From NCBI GenBank assembly GCA_031310005.1, contig CM062383.1:434001-498000 (forward strand): DNA of 64,000 bases, given 5' to 3'. The position numbers and the translations under genes were made by a program. The number at the start of each line of letters is the position of its first letter. Position 1 is the first letter of the stretch. The stretch comes from Dactylellina haptotyla (lineage: Eukaryota > Ascomycota > Orbiliomycetes > Orbiliales > Orbiliaceae). A model generated the notes under the pieces. The model searched no databases. It had not been told where the DNA came from and saw only the letters and a list, made by a program, of their open reading frames with translations. Shown one piece after another: positions 12,759-24,187 of the stretch.

Positions 12759-14486
12759 TTACAAAAAGTCTTTGACTTGAGCTTTAGGAACAATGTAAGG
12801 CTTAGGTCCTTTCGATCTAGCCTGTGTCTCCTGCTCAAACGCATAGGCAAGGTTGATTAACTTCTGCTCGTCAAACCTTCTGCCCACAAAAGCCAATCCT
12901 AACGGCAATTTAGGCCCATCTTCTATTAAGCCGTGCGCATCGGGGAGAACTTTTGTGTCCTCTGACGTGAATCCCATGGGTACCGTCACGATAGGATATC
13001 CGGCCAAAGCCGCCACGAAGCCCGCGATATCAACCGTCATAATAAGCGCGTCAAGGTTATCTCCTTTATTTTTAAGAGCACCTAAGATAGTACCTTCGCC
13101 TCCGAGGTAGAGGTCTTTCTCGTATGCCTTTTTAGCCTCTTCGCAGGTGTTGTCTTCGCACTTCGTGGCTAGAACGCTCTCCCATTGATCAACCCCACGA
13201 TTTGGATAGTCCTCACGAGGATCGGATTTCGTAAAGTTGATCATATCTGCAAGCGAGTGGATGTTATTCGGATTGACGGTCAGCTGGGAGAAATATTGCT
13301 TCAAATTTGTCTTTGCGTCAAGATCCATTACCGTCAATATGGCATCAGATTGCACTACCTCTGCCCATTCCGGGAAATTGGCATCCTCAACAATTATAGC
13401 ACCCATCTTGCGAATCACTTCCACCGCTTGATTGAACTCTTTTATGTGACGGTTGGCCGCAATCGCTTCACGAGGAATACCAATCTTAGCACCCTTGAGC
13501 GCATCACGTTTAAGGTTCTTCCAGTACTCGGGAACCGTGTCAAACGGAATTTCAGCAGTATACTTGTCCGCTGCATCCTTTCCCGCCATGACACTAAGCA
13601 AATAAGCTGCATCTTTGACCGTACGTGCCATAGGTCCAACACTATCCTGGTGCTCACTCATCGGAATTACTAAATATCGTGAAGTCAACCCAACAGAGGG
13701 CTTGATACCAACCAAGCAATTCCGTTCAGCAGGGTTTGTAATCGACCCAGCGGTTTCTGTTCCGAGTGTGCCGAGCGATAAACCCAGACTAGCTGCGACA
13801 CCGCTCCCACTGCTACTTCCACTTGGATTCAAATTCGGATAATACGGACTGGTGATTTGTCCGTGTCGAGCTCCCCAGCCGTCACTGTTATTTGACGCAC
13901 GGAAATTCGCCCATTGCGACATACCCGCTTTTCCGAGAATTATAGCTCCTGCCGCTCTCAATTTAGTCGCCATAGTGCTATCCTTAGGCGTCTTCGCTCC
14001 CAACAATGCGAAGGAGCTGGCTGTGTTGTTCATCTTATCCAAGGTAGCAATGTTGTCTTTGATCAGAATCGGGACTCCGTGAAGCGGACCGCGGACTTTA
14101 CCGCTTGCCCGTTCAGCATCTAATGATTTCGCAATGGTCAATGCATCGGGGTTGATCTCTGTGACCATGTGGAACTTGTCATTGACTTCATTGATGCGTG
14201 CGATGTAAGCTTGCGTTAACTGATGTGAATTGAAACACCCATCATGGAGCAATGTCGAAAGGTCATCAATAGTTATATCTATCAGATCTGGGATCTGAGC
14301 TGGCTGAACTTTGCCTGTGGTTAATCGTCAGAGTATTAGCGTCCCGGTTACGTCGCATAGAATTGTACCTTACTTACAAGCACTGGTGCCATTCGTCGCC
14401 ACATTGCCGTTGAGCGGAATGGCCGCTACACCAAGGACTAGCTGTAGGAGAACCATCCCGTAAATTGAATGGCTTTGTGAAAACAT
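12759..14486 (-). CDS. Secreted amidase-signature family protein
   Basis: Two exons, 14378-14486 and 12759-14314, with a 63-nt intron (GTAAGT...CACAG), give 554 residues. Exon 1 encodes a signal peptide (MFSQSHSIYGMVLLQLVLGV). The amidase-signature core is complete: catalytic Lys in GVPILIKDNIAT, the Gly/Ser-rich motif NPSGSSSGSGVAASLG with the cis-Ser, and the nucleophile Ser in GTETAGSITNPA (family norm GTDTGGSIRxPA, so slightly divergent). Members hydrolyse carboxamides with a Ser-cisSer-Lys triad; the substrate of this one is unknown. Length is normal for fungal extracellular amidases. The neighbouring GH43 gene is also secreted, but the two are convergent and need not be co-regulated. 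Confidence 0.9.
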
Positions 14487-15456
14487 ATTGTCGCAAGCGC
14501 CAGCGCCGCAGAGAAACGATCGCAAGTTATAGAAGATAAATTAAAGTGTAAAATTGAGTGGAAATCGAAGAATGTGATTATTGATACTTCTAAGGAATGC
14601 CAACATTGCAGCTACTTGGCGATATTTAAGTATTCTAGTTGTTTTGGTATGCAAGCAATATTTACATCGAGACCTTAAATCCCGAGAAGGGGTGCTACTA
14701 CCTGGCCGTGAAGTTCTAAGCGCTAAACTGTGGGTTATGGCTTATCTTAAAAATGGGCTGTATCACTGTCGATCATTTTCGAGTGCATTATAAGGTGGCT
14801 GTCACGTTCCAGGCACGCAGTTTCCGGCATTCCCGTTTTTGAGCGGCATGACTTGTGCAAAACCAGGAAAATTGTATGAACAAATATGCTGAAACGAGGT
14901 AGATCGATCTGAGACTAGCCAAGCGTCTGCGAGTGCTCAAACGGGGCTTTTGAAAACAACGTCGATATCTACAACCAGATGTTGCTAGTACGTATATGAA
15001 TAAAAATTCGGGTCACAACCCCTATTTAGACTAGCTTGAGCCTAACAGGACGTCTCGAAATAGACGACGCAGTTGTAATTGAATATGCAGCGCACAGCCC
15101 CCTGCGTAGTTTTGGCCGCAAAAAAAATTACACGGGTGTGGCAAGTCCAACGGGTGAGGTTTAAATATTATATACAGCGTCAATAAGTTCGCGGCAAAAA
15201 CTGCGGCCCGTAGGACAAACGGAGCAAGGTAATAGATAGCGTAAGTGGCTTGTCGTATAGGAGAATGGTAGACTCAAACGAGTACCTGTGGACAAAGTCC
15301 ATTTATGTAGAACCCCGGCCCCGGGGCTGCCTGGTGGTGCTGTTCCGAAGCGTTTTGGATATACTTTTGCTCAACCCCGATATCTGCCAAGTAAAAGGAG
15401 GCTTGCTGCTCCCCAGTAGGATTGATCCAACAAGCTTTGAACCTCGGAGGATAGTT
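14487..15456. other. Intergenic, no supported gene
   Basis: About 970 nt between the amidase start and the end of F2. I see only short chance frames. It holds the amidase promoter and the F2 3' region. Confidence 0.5.
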
Positions 15457-16824
15457 TCAACTATTCAACATAAACTCCCAGAATTCACCGGCGTCCCTGC
15501 AGGTCATGAGTGCTTCCTCGATATTTCTCTCGGTTGTCTCAGCATTTGCGTCGATACTGCTAAATTCCGTCCCAGATTCAACCTGGCAAATCATCTCAGG
15601 GGAACTCCAACCGCCCTTGATTTCCAAGGAAGGCAAAATTAGGTCTGGAACCCTGAGTGTGAACATACGCAGTTGGAGAACTTCAATTTTCAGGAACCGC
15701 AGTATTCGATACCATACCTGTGAGTCTGGTACTCCAAAACGAGGTTCCTTGAAGCGGATATTGTCCAATTTCAACACCTGCAAGGTATCACTAGATCTGC
15801 CGAGGAAAGCTTCAAAATTATCCACAGAGAGGCGCAAACAACCCAGCGATAGCTTGCGTAATTTCGGAAATCTCGTTAGCGCAGGCAACGAAATATAGAC
15901 ACGATCCAATGTTTTCCGAAGCCCGCGAAGAGAGATAGACTCAAGATTTGTCCCGACAGCCTCAAGCCATGTGATAAATGCATCATTTGCAGGGGCGATA
16001 TCAGTATTAACGCTGAAGGTATCGAAATTCAGCATCAATTTTAACACCCTCAGGGTCGCAGGCCCGAATTCAACTCTTGGTGTGTATGTCATCGCGTCTT
16101 GAAGGTATGCCAGTTTCAAACCCGGCCAGCTACGGTCTTCTAGATTTTGTAGCCGTGGTAGGTGACCTATAATCTTGTAATAAAACATCGTACTCAACCG
16201 CTGGTCTCGCTGACTGACATGGAAATGGAATGTCATGTCTTCTAAGATTTCACTAGTATCGGGCAGCCGCGTTCCGGGTCCGAATGAAAGGCCAGGATAG
16301 AAGAGATTTAGTTCCGAGCGTGATAGTTCGATGCCACCCGTACGATGAAATCTAATAGTTTGGATGTTCGGAAGATCGGCGAAAGCAAGCGTGAGCTGAG
16401 AGAGTGCGCTTTGAAAACTGTCTGGTTGTTCAATGTATGAAAATGTAGCCCCCATGTAGTAATTATGGGATGCCTTCGATATTTGGTGAATACTTTGTCG
16501 AAGTTCTTCGTCGGCCTCTTTGTAAGTTTTGGAGTCTTTGAAAGACGGTTGGATTGCCTTATACGGTGATGCGGTGGTCACGATTATTTCTCGTACCCGC
16601 ATATTCACTCCGGAGGAGTGTTTCGATATCTTGAGAAGATTTTCAAAGCTCGCCGGGGTATAGAAAATGCGGCGGGACCGATAGATGCTATCTAAGTGAG
16701 TATCTTGAGCTGCGCGATTGAGTGCCTTGCAGGTCATCCTGAGCGCTAATAGGTCATCACTATCGAGACCTGTCGCTCCAATCTCCGCAACTAGCTCCGT
16801 TGGGAGCAAGGGCAACTTCGCCAT
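15457..16824 (-). CDS. F-box protein, paralogue F2
   Basis: Single exon, 455 residues, starting directly at the F-box (MAKLPLLPTELVAEIG, then DSDDLLALRMTCKALN). Family blocks in order: SRRIFYTPASFENLLKIS, MRVREIIVTTASPY, LPNIQTIRF, RSELNLFYPGLSFGPGTRLP, WLEAVGTNLESISLRG, a DNFEAFLGRSSDTLQVL block and a short C-terminal DAGEFWEFMLNS, which ends at the position where other copies continue with LW. It is the shortest intact copy. It should be an SCF substrate receptor by family; no target can be named. Confidence 0.86.
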   Translation of the reverse strand: MAKLPLLPTELVAEIGATGLDSDDLLALRMTCKALNRAAQDTHLDSIYRSRRIFYTPASFENLLKISKHSSGVNMRVREIIVTTASPYKAIQPSFKDSKTYKEADEELRQSIHQISKASHNYYMGATFSYIEQPDSFQSALSQLTLAFADLPNIQTIRFHRTGGIELSRSELNLFYPGLSFGPGTRLPDTSEILEDMTFHFHVSQRDQRLSTMFYYKIIGHLPRLQNLEDRSWPGLKLAYLQDAMTYTPRVEFGPATLRVLKLMLNFDTFSVNTDIAPANDAFITWLEAVGTNLESISLRGLRKTLDRVYISLPALTRFPKLRKLSLGCLRLSVDNFEAFLGRSSDTLQVLKLDNIRFKEPRFGVPDSQVWYRILRFLKIEVLQLRMFTLRVPDLILPSLEIKGGWSSPEMICQVESGTEFSSIDANAETTERNIEEALMTCRDAGEFWEFMLNS

Positions 16825-17874
16825 ATTAAGTTCCGGATATGGGTTTTTTGCGCGAGCTAGTTATGTAGAAGGTCACTAGATCAGTTATTATACTGTTTTG
16901 TACTGTCTTCGAGAACTAAACGGCTTGACGAAGACTGGATAGCAGCATCATAGTGAACCTGTGGGGTTGTTGATGACCAGAGATTTTTGTTGTGTTGTCT
17001 AGCCTGCGAGCAGCCTTGTACAATGTCGTCCGCCAGTCTCGAACCCAAACCAAAACACATCAGGTCGTCCGCATGGTCTCGCAGGCCAGACAACACAAAA
17101 ACCTCATTCGCATCTGTCGGTAGATGTTGCAGTTTGATAAGTATTTGCGTTGCAGAGTCTCTGTCTGTAATATAGATATATCTTGTAAGATATGCGGCCG
17201 GGTTCAGAAGATAAATTTGTTTATAGTTTTTCTAGATCATATTGGGAGAAGAATCTTAGCATGTTATTCGTGCGCGACTGCTATTTCCCCATCGATTTGT
17301 GGCTGCGCGCGTGGAGTTCGTAACCAGTATTGTGCCTAGACCAGTGCCAGTGTTAGTTTCAGTGTCAGTACCTTGTAGTCACCGAAGTAAAGCTGTACAG
17401 TGAAGCTACAAATTCTCGCCAAGATAGGATATAGCTGCAGCTTAACTGGTTGCATGTACTTGAAACCAAACACCCCTCCTTCTTGCCTTCGAATTGATTC
17501 TCTATCACAAAAAACCACCAAGCCATTCTGTTAGCGAAGCGTAAAAGGTAAGAGCACTGAACATAGGTCGTGTAAATGTATCGATATCAAGCTGATTGGG
17601 GGCAGTAAGATCTAGAAGAAGTTCTTCAGAGATATGATAAGTGACTGTTGCCCACGCGAGAGCCCCAGGCTCAACCAGATGCTTGTTACTTCTCCGAGGT
17701 CTCAATAAACCAAATCGAAACTTTGCAACGTTCCCATCTCCTCTCATCCACCATCGCCACTCCTGTCCCCAACGACCAGCAGCTTTTTTCTGACACCCTA
17801 ATTCTGTTATACTCCTGCTTTCTCCTCGATTATCTGGTTCTCACTAGGCTGACCTAAAACGTAGTTACCTCGCA
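16825..17874. other. Divergent promoter region with an imperfect inverted repeat
   Basis: About 1 kb between F2 (minus) and the helicase gene (plus). No gene is supported. An imperfect inverted repeat is described separately at 16984-17101. Shortly before the helicase start there is a pyrimidine-rich stretch (about 17730-17830), usual for fungal promoters. Confidence 0.5.
16984..17101. repeat. Imperfect inverted repeat
   Basis: Arm 1 (16984-17010) contains TGTGTTGTCTAGCCTGCGAG; arm 2 (17078-17101) contains its reverse complement with one mismatch (CTCGCAGGCCAGACAACACA). A T-run at the outer end of arm 1 is matched by an A-run beyond arm 2. The spacer is about 67 nt. It could fold as a long hairpin or be a MITE remnant; no target-site duplication was recognised. 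Confidence 0.6.
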
Positions 17875-20070
17875 ATGTCAACCCGCGGGGGTTCTGGTGG
17901 TGCGGGTCCAAGCTCTGGGGGCACTGGCGGTCCAGCTCCAAACAAAACGATTCTGTCCGCTGCAGTGTCTTATGAATATACCAAGTCGGTCGAGGATGCA
18001 ATGAAGTTCCGAAGAAGCAACCTTATCGCGGAATTCGTCAATTTGGATGCTGCTGAGCAGTTATTGGACAAGAAACCCGTTAAAAATGAGGAACCAGGTC
18101 AAGATAGTGAATCAAAGGGAAAAAAACCGAAGGGCTATGAGCCAAAGATCTGGTACAGAGTTATTTTCCGCCGTGGATCAAAATATGGCCCAGCAAGATA
18201 TGACGAAGGTGAATTGTTGAAATTAAAGCCGGCTATTAACACGAAATGGATAGTTGAATGGCATGAAAAGGACGACAGTCCAGCTGCTTACATGCGAACG
18301 GCGGGAATTTCTACTGCGACCGAGATCTCCCTAGTTAAAGAATCCCGAGATGTCATCATGGCGGTCCAAGCTGAGGTGCGAGAGAGTGATGTTAGGAAGT
18401 TGAATTCGAACTCAAGGTTCACGATCTTTCCTTCCGTAAGCGAAACCGTTTCGAAGCGAATCAATAAGAGCCTCGATATGATAGCAAACGCAGACCCCAG
18501 AAAGCCAAACGCGGAGCTCTACAAATGCTTCTTGTACGGCCAGACCTCGAAAAAAGTGGTAACCGACGAGAAACTTGTCGATATTTATAAGGAATATCTT
18601 GCCATCAGTGGGCTAGATAAGTATCAGATTCAAGCGGGTCTAGCAGGTCTTACTTATAACTGCACCGTTATCCAAGGGCCACCGGGAACGGGTAAAAGCC
18701 ATGTGGTAATTCAGATGATCGCCGCCATACTTCGCGGTAGTAAGATGTCTGGATCAACTGTCAAAGTTCTGGTGACTGCACCTTCTAATTCGGCTACGAA
18801 CAATTTGGCGTGGGCATGGCATCGCTTCCTCGCAGGGAAACCAACCTACGACTTTGATGGTATCAATGCAATACGATTCATAGCAGACGCTTACTACGAG
18901 CCCTCTCGTGAAAAGGAAGAGGGTAGCGAGGGGCTCTCGATAACTCAAACAATCCGTTTCGAGATGCTAAACCCGGTGAAGGGCGAATTTCCCCAGGCTT
19001 ACAGCTTGATAGAGCATCGCAAAGACTGTCCCGAATGGCAAGAGTACACTGAGCTTTTATTGAAGAATAAAAAACGCAAGTGCGTAGATGAGGACGCCGA
19101 AAGGCTCGACAATCTTCAAAAAAAGATGGACGAAGTGATTTTCGCAAACGCAAAGGTTGTTTTTACTACCTGTATTGCGTCGAAGGGACAGCAAATCGAA
19201 CGGTACTACGAGCCCGATTTTGTGATCGTGGACGATGCTGGAAATGCCTCTGAACCGGAAACGATTGTGCCATTGTCCTTCGATTCGGTCAAACAAGTTG
19301 TATTGGTTTGGGATTCCATGCAACTTCCCCCCCATAGCCCGCATGGCATTCCGATCCTCCAACACAGCATGACGGAAAGGCTTCTTGGGCTCCGAAAGAA
19401 GGTAAAAGAGAAGGTTGCCACCAAGATAAAAGTTAGTGAAGAACAAAAGGGTTGCTCGGCGGATGGGGAATGGGACGATTGGTGGACAGAACATCAAAAT
19501 TTGAAACCGCCTCCGGCCTGCAAAAGCAGTAACCCAAGCAAAGGAAGTCCTTAAGATGAATTAACCGAATTGCGGCCATCTAGTTATGTTTTCAGCCGGG
19601 GAGGAGAAAGGAACAGATAGCGACAAAAGGAAATAGGTGAATAATGTTAATAATATAGGAGGATCACGGGGAGAAAGGGGAGACAACGACAACAAGGGTG
19701 AAGGACCGAAGTGGACAATGCTGAGATACAATTATCGCTCATCTGATGCCATCGTTCGGTTCATCTCCGACCAATTTTATGGTGGATTGCTATTGTAAGC
19801 CTCAGACCAAACTTACTGGGAAATGTTTAGAAGTGCTGACTATGATATTTAATTTGCAGGCCAACGACCCAGGATTTCAATGACCATGACTTCATTGATG
19901 CGATATTCAATACTGGAACTAAATATTCTTCAGCCATTGTCTGGCAAGATATCGCTCCGAACACCGATTTCCAAGATGAGATTACTGGTAGCAAACTCAA
20001 CAAAGCTTCGGCAAGGGCAATATTGAATATTCTGACTTTAGCTAAACCTGTCAATAATGATGTGCAATAA
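17875..20070 (+). CDS. Upf1-like SF1 helicase, C-terminally truncated, motifs altered
   Basis: Proposed exons 17875-19528, 19659-19794 and 19860-20070 give 666 residues. The second intron (65 nt) is well supported by GTAAGC, a TGCTGAC branch site and TTGCAG; the first (130 nt, GTAACC donor, AATATAG acceptor) is supported only by frame continuity, and without it the first exon would end at 19554. After a Gly-rich start, the ATP-binding core has Walker A GPPGTGKS (residues 268-275), motif Ia VTAPSNSATNN, motif II VDDAGNASEPE (family DEAG) and motif III VVLVWDSMQLPP (family VGDxxQLPP). Domain 2A begins with LRYNYRSSDAIVRFISDQFY. The protein stops before motifs V and VI, which complete the ATPase site. 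With the E-to-D and G-to-W changes it is probably not an active helicase. It may be a decayed gene or a regulator that binds nucleic acid. Confidence 0.7.
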
Positions 20071-20760
20071 AACGACTATTAGAGAGCTATAAAGTAGCAA
20101 TGTTTTTGACAATTCCTATTACTGAAACTCTGAAATTGATGGATTATTTCATGTCTAACTTCTTAGACATTCTTGTTAACGCTATATAACTTGTATACCT
20201 TCGCCACAAACATTTGCTTTGGTTTCCATTTCGATTATGTAGCTGGTGGGATACACGATTGTTGCATGTTAGCGACATTTGATATTAATAAGCTTTATGC
20301 ATAAAGTTGCTCAGTTTGGCAGTTGTTCAGGGGATTATAAGACACATAGGGACCGTTTTACAACTTGGCGGTGATAATTCTCGCGAGTATAGTATGAAAG
20401 TATGAATGTTCATGCTAAAACAGTTGTTTGCGTGTCTTCCCGCGTTGTACTTTAACACAATGTATCTATCCGTTTACATTGATGCTGGTAAATAGAAGGA
20501 ATAGTCCCGCAGATTTAAATGACATTAGAAGTTTTGTATCTTCATTGTTTCTATGGGCGTTGTTGAGCCAGGTTACATTGAGCAATTTTCCCCCCTTCCG
20601 TGGGAGTTAACGTTGCGACATTGACGATCCCACCAAATATAATCTCTCGAACAAAATCAAGCAAAAATAATAATGATAATACTAAAAGTTCTCACATTTA
20701 ATCCACAAGTCACAAATAAATTTACATCATGCCAAACCCAGCCAGCTTTCATACTCTCGA
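20071..20760. other. Intergenic, no supported gene
   Basis: About 690 nt of AT-rich sequence. I looked for the missing helicase motifs V and VI in all plus frames and found no sign of them. Confidence 0.5.
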
Positions 20761-21439
20761 ATGACAGAACCCCGAGACCTCTTGTCCGAAAAGCTATGCA
20801 AAGCAACATACAATAAGCCCAATTACTTGTCACTCAAAATTTGCGGGGATAGAGCACACTTTACAGGAACGAGTCAGTAAAATTCCAAGCTAAACTGGCT
20901 AGTATTTAATATTACGGAAGAAGATACAGGTAAGCGCAACCACCAGCCTTTAACATTAGTTAAACAATCTGTCCTAGACGGCACCAAGTGGGTTTTCACT
21001 AATATTAATAGCAGGCGACGAAGAGAGTACCGAGGGCGAGATATTCGAATCTCGTTTCACTCATAGAACAGTTCTCAGCCCGAGCCGGCGGATGTCACAA
21101 ATAAACATGGAACGGAAAGTTGAATGGAAAGCTATCCGTCCGGACGTGGAAGCTGCACAGATTTGGAATCAAAACCTGAGTTCTATCATGAGTCTCCTTG
21201 ACCGCCATGAGATCCGTTGGACTACTGTCCACCTGGGGATGGTCGATAACGAGGCCGCAGTCGCAATTACATACGACGACGAGGTTAGTGGAAGTTGGGA
21301 TAAAGATGCGGTAGAGGCCGAGTTGAGAAGTTTGCTTCTTCTTAAAGATATATTTCCACGACTAGAATTCTTTCGTGCTAAAGTTACGAAGAGAGTAGTT
21401 CACGCAACTGGAGCCGAGGATTATACAGAAAGACCATGA
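20761..21439 (+). pseudogene. Small gene of unknown function with an in-frame stop
   Basis: Two exons, 20761-20929 and 21015-21439, fit a 198-codon frame: the GTAAGC donor and GCAG acceptor join phase 1 cleanly (ITEEDT-G-DEESTEGEIFES). The only break is TAA at codon 40 (20878-20880). Sequence either side of the stop reads as the same protein (LSLKICGDRAHFTGTSQ, then NSKLNWLVFNITEEDT). A shorter product of 115 residues could start at the Met at 21092. The C-terminal part is charged and has no motif I recognise. It is either a recently inactivated gene, a gene expressed from the internal Met, or a sequencing error. It lies between the helicase gene and F3. Confidence 0.5.
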
Positions 21440-21743
21440 TATAGCGTGGGGATTAATGTTAGGGGGTAGTAGAATAAGCTAGTTAATCAGCAAAAGCTCT
21501 AGAGAATTCACTCATTACGAGTTTCGTACCCGGTGGATACAAATAGACATGCATATCATAACGGTTGAATACCACATTAATCACAAAATTTATAACTAAA
21601 TAAAATCAAGAAAGGGCGTGTCCCACGAAGTCAATTCACCATATAAACGCGCAGAACGCGAGAAGTATGTAGAATAGACTTATATTTTAACGTTAAATTT
21701 ATAAAGTCACCATATCATCTTTGCTCCGATCCGCTCGGAATTT
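21440..21743. other. Intergenic, 3' regions of convergent genes
   Basis: About 300 nt, AT-rich, between the stop of the small broken gene and the stop of F3. Nothing else is seen. Confidence 0.5.
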
Positions 21744-23488
21744 CTATATTCCATCAGACTCTTCCTCTTCATCATCTTCATTACTTTCATGGTCCTCCTC
21801 GTCCTCTTCGTCGTCGTCGTCGTCCTCCTCCCCATGCTCGATCCCTCTGTCCCTTTCTTCCCGGAGCCTTCGCAGGTTCTCAAGGAATTCATTACTCCTT
21901 GCTTCTGTTTCTTCTAGTTGTTCTAGGACCCTGTCTTCCCATGAAACACCACCGTAGAGAACATCAAACATGCTCAACGTTGGTGTGGCATGAGGATAAC
22001 CGTACTCCGAATCAGTGTCTTCAGAACTAGAATATTCATCGATAATATGTCCTACAGCCATCCGTCTCAGTATCAAGATAACCCGGGTATTAAAAATTAT
22101 CAGTCCCACGTTGGCATACCTCCGATATCCTCGTCTACTTCGTCCTCGAAAACCACCTTTCGTGGCCATTCCGTTTTCCACAAACCCGTCGTCATCGATT
22201 CCCAGAAGTCATCTGCGTCGTCATTGGCGTCCAGCAGCTCGGCCAAACTTTTAGCCGAATAGATTGTATTGAAAGACTCTCCTTCACTGAACTGGAGCTT
22301 TGACTCTGTATGGGCGACGTTTCCTGTGACTTTGATTCGCGCTGGAAGCACGTAATCTGGCGGTCCGTCCATGTAGACCTCTTCATCATTAAGCGATATC
22401 TTGAAATATTTCAAAGCGGAGCATTTCTGTTTCAAGTATTTGAAGAACCGAAATGCCGGAATCTTCGGGTCCGTCCATAACATATCTTCCAATAGCATCT
22501 CCTCAATCACCGTATGGCAGGAATCGAGAAACGTAAGAAAGTCATCGACGTTGATGTTGAAGTCTGATAAGGTCAAATTTTTAAGGCAAGGTAGCGCGCA
22601 GCCTTCAAACTGAAAATACCCTGCCCCGTCGGAGTCGAAGAGATGAAGGTCAAGGGTCTCGAGAGATGCTCCAATCGCTCCCAACCAGCTCGAAAAACCT
22701 GAACTCTCAGCAAGCTTCTCTTCTTCATATGCATTCATCCCATTGCCAGATGGATATAACCCTATTCGGAGGGATTTCAAACGGGGAAATATGCTGCGCA
22801 ACGTGGCACGTCTTTGTCGGGGGATATTAAGTTTTGATAATGATACCGCTCCGGCGTGGCCAGGGAAATCGATAGTCTCTAAGAGGGGAAGAGGGGTGAT
22901 GGTCGCTGCTGTGAGAGGTCCGTACCACATATCCTCCGCCGCGGTGGTAATTACCATAAAACGAGACAACCGTGGGAGGCGGGAACCAATGCGCGTGCCT
23001 GGGACTAAACCGAGCGGCGGGAACAGCAAATTATATTCCTTGCGGGTCAATGTTATAGACCGCGACAACTCGAATTTGATAGCTTGGATGCTCTGGAGAT
23101 TCATAAAGGCGAGTGTGAGAAATCCAACCTCGGCTCCAGGTTCAAAAAGATATCTGAGCTCTTCTATATTATCTGTATAGGACTCATCTGTACCCCCGAT
23201 CTCCTTATAATAGTCGTTCACGACATCGGCGTTCGGGATCTGATCGGAGATTATTATAGATCGAACGCGCCAGTTGACTGAAGGGTTCCTAGAGATTTTC
23301 AAGAGATTTTCAAGACTTTTCGGTATATAAAAAACTCGGCGACATTGATAGATAGAATTAAGATGAAGGTCCTCGAATTTGTCGCTAAACTCCTTGGATG
23401 TCATCCTCAACGCGAGAAGGTCGTCATCATCAAGGTCCTTCCCGACTAAATCGACAAGCTCTTGTGGGAGAGATGAGAGCGAAGCCAT
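21744..23488 (-). CDS. F-box protein, paralogue F3, with acidic C-terminal tail
   Basis: Two exons, 22120-23488 and 21744-22051, with a 68-nt intron (GTATGC...CTGTAG), give 558 residues. The F-box is at the N-terminus (MASLSSLPQELVDLVGKDLD, then DDDLLALRMTSKEF). Family blocks: QCRRVFYIPKSLENLLKIS, RVRSIIISDQIP, LQSIQAIKF, RKEYNLLFPPLGLVPGTR, WLGAIGASLETLDLHL, PAFRFFKYLKQKCSALKYF and the FWESMTTGLWKTEW box near the end of exon 1. Exon 2 adds about 100 residues with a coiled-coil-like Glu/Arg stretch (RVLEQLEETEARSNEFLENL) and a run of about 35 mostly Asp/Glu residues. Retaining the intron would end the protein after EDIGGMPTWD. An SCF receptor role is inferred from the F-box. Confidence 0.87.
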
Positions 23489-24187
23489 GTTAGTCTGATA
23501 TCAGGTGGGCCCCTTGGTTGAAACCTATCAGATCTCTTCAATGTAATCCAGCCCCTACCGGTATTTGAATGACCATTAGTATTGTCGCACATTGAATTGA
23601 AGCTTGCGCTTGCGGGCAAACAACACGTCCAGCCTATCGGGCAAGCGCGCCAGCTTCGGGTAGCTTGCTTAGAAGTGCATCGTGGCTTGCAGAAAGCACT
23701 GGTATCAGTTCATCATCTCACCTTTTGAAAGAATTCCCCGCCCCGACGCGTATCGCGATATCCGCCCTCGAGATTCCAAGACCCTAAGCTCGAATCGGGG
23801 TTGATGAAGAGTGAAATGATATGTTAGGGGTGTTTGTTGGGATTACATTAAACGTTGCGAGCCTTGCGCTCATTCTACACATCAGGCATCAAGTTTGCAA
23901 GAAAAAAGTGTTGTGTAGCTCTTCGTCTGTCAGGGCGTTGGAGCTACTGGAATTGCAATCGGAATTACTAACTTCGTATAGCATACATGTCTATGCTTAT
24001 CTATTCGCTGCCGACTAAGAAGTTTTCAGGCTCACGTACACACGTATATACGATAGATATCAAACAGGCTAGCGACGATTTAACAATCTTCTTGCTGATA
24101 CAGGATCGTGATGAATCATGATTATACGGATTCGATATTATATTAAAACGACAGGTACTCAAGTAGCTCGAGTCCCTGTTATTCGAG
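23489..24187. other. Intergenic between F3 and F4
   Basis: About 700 nt upstream of F3 and downstream of F4. No gene is supported. A short stretch near 23928-23952 (CGTTGGAGCTACTGGA) resembles one near 29987-30001 (CGTTGGAGCTATTGGA) in the F6-F7 gap, possibly a trace of segmental duplication. Confidence 0.45.
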
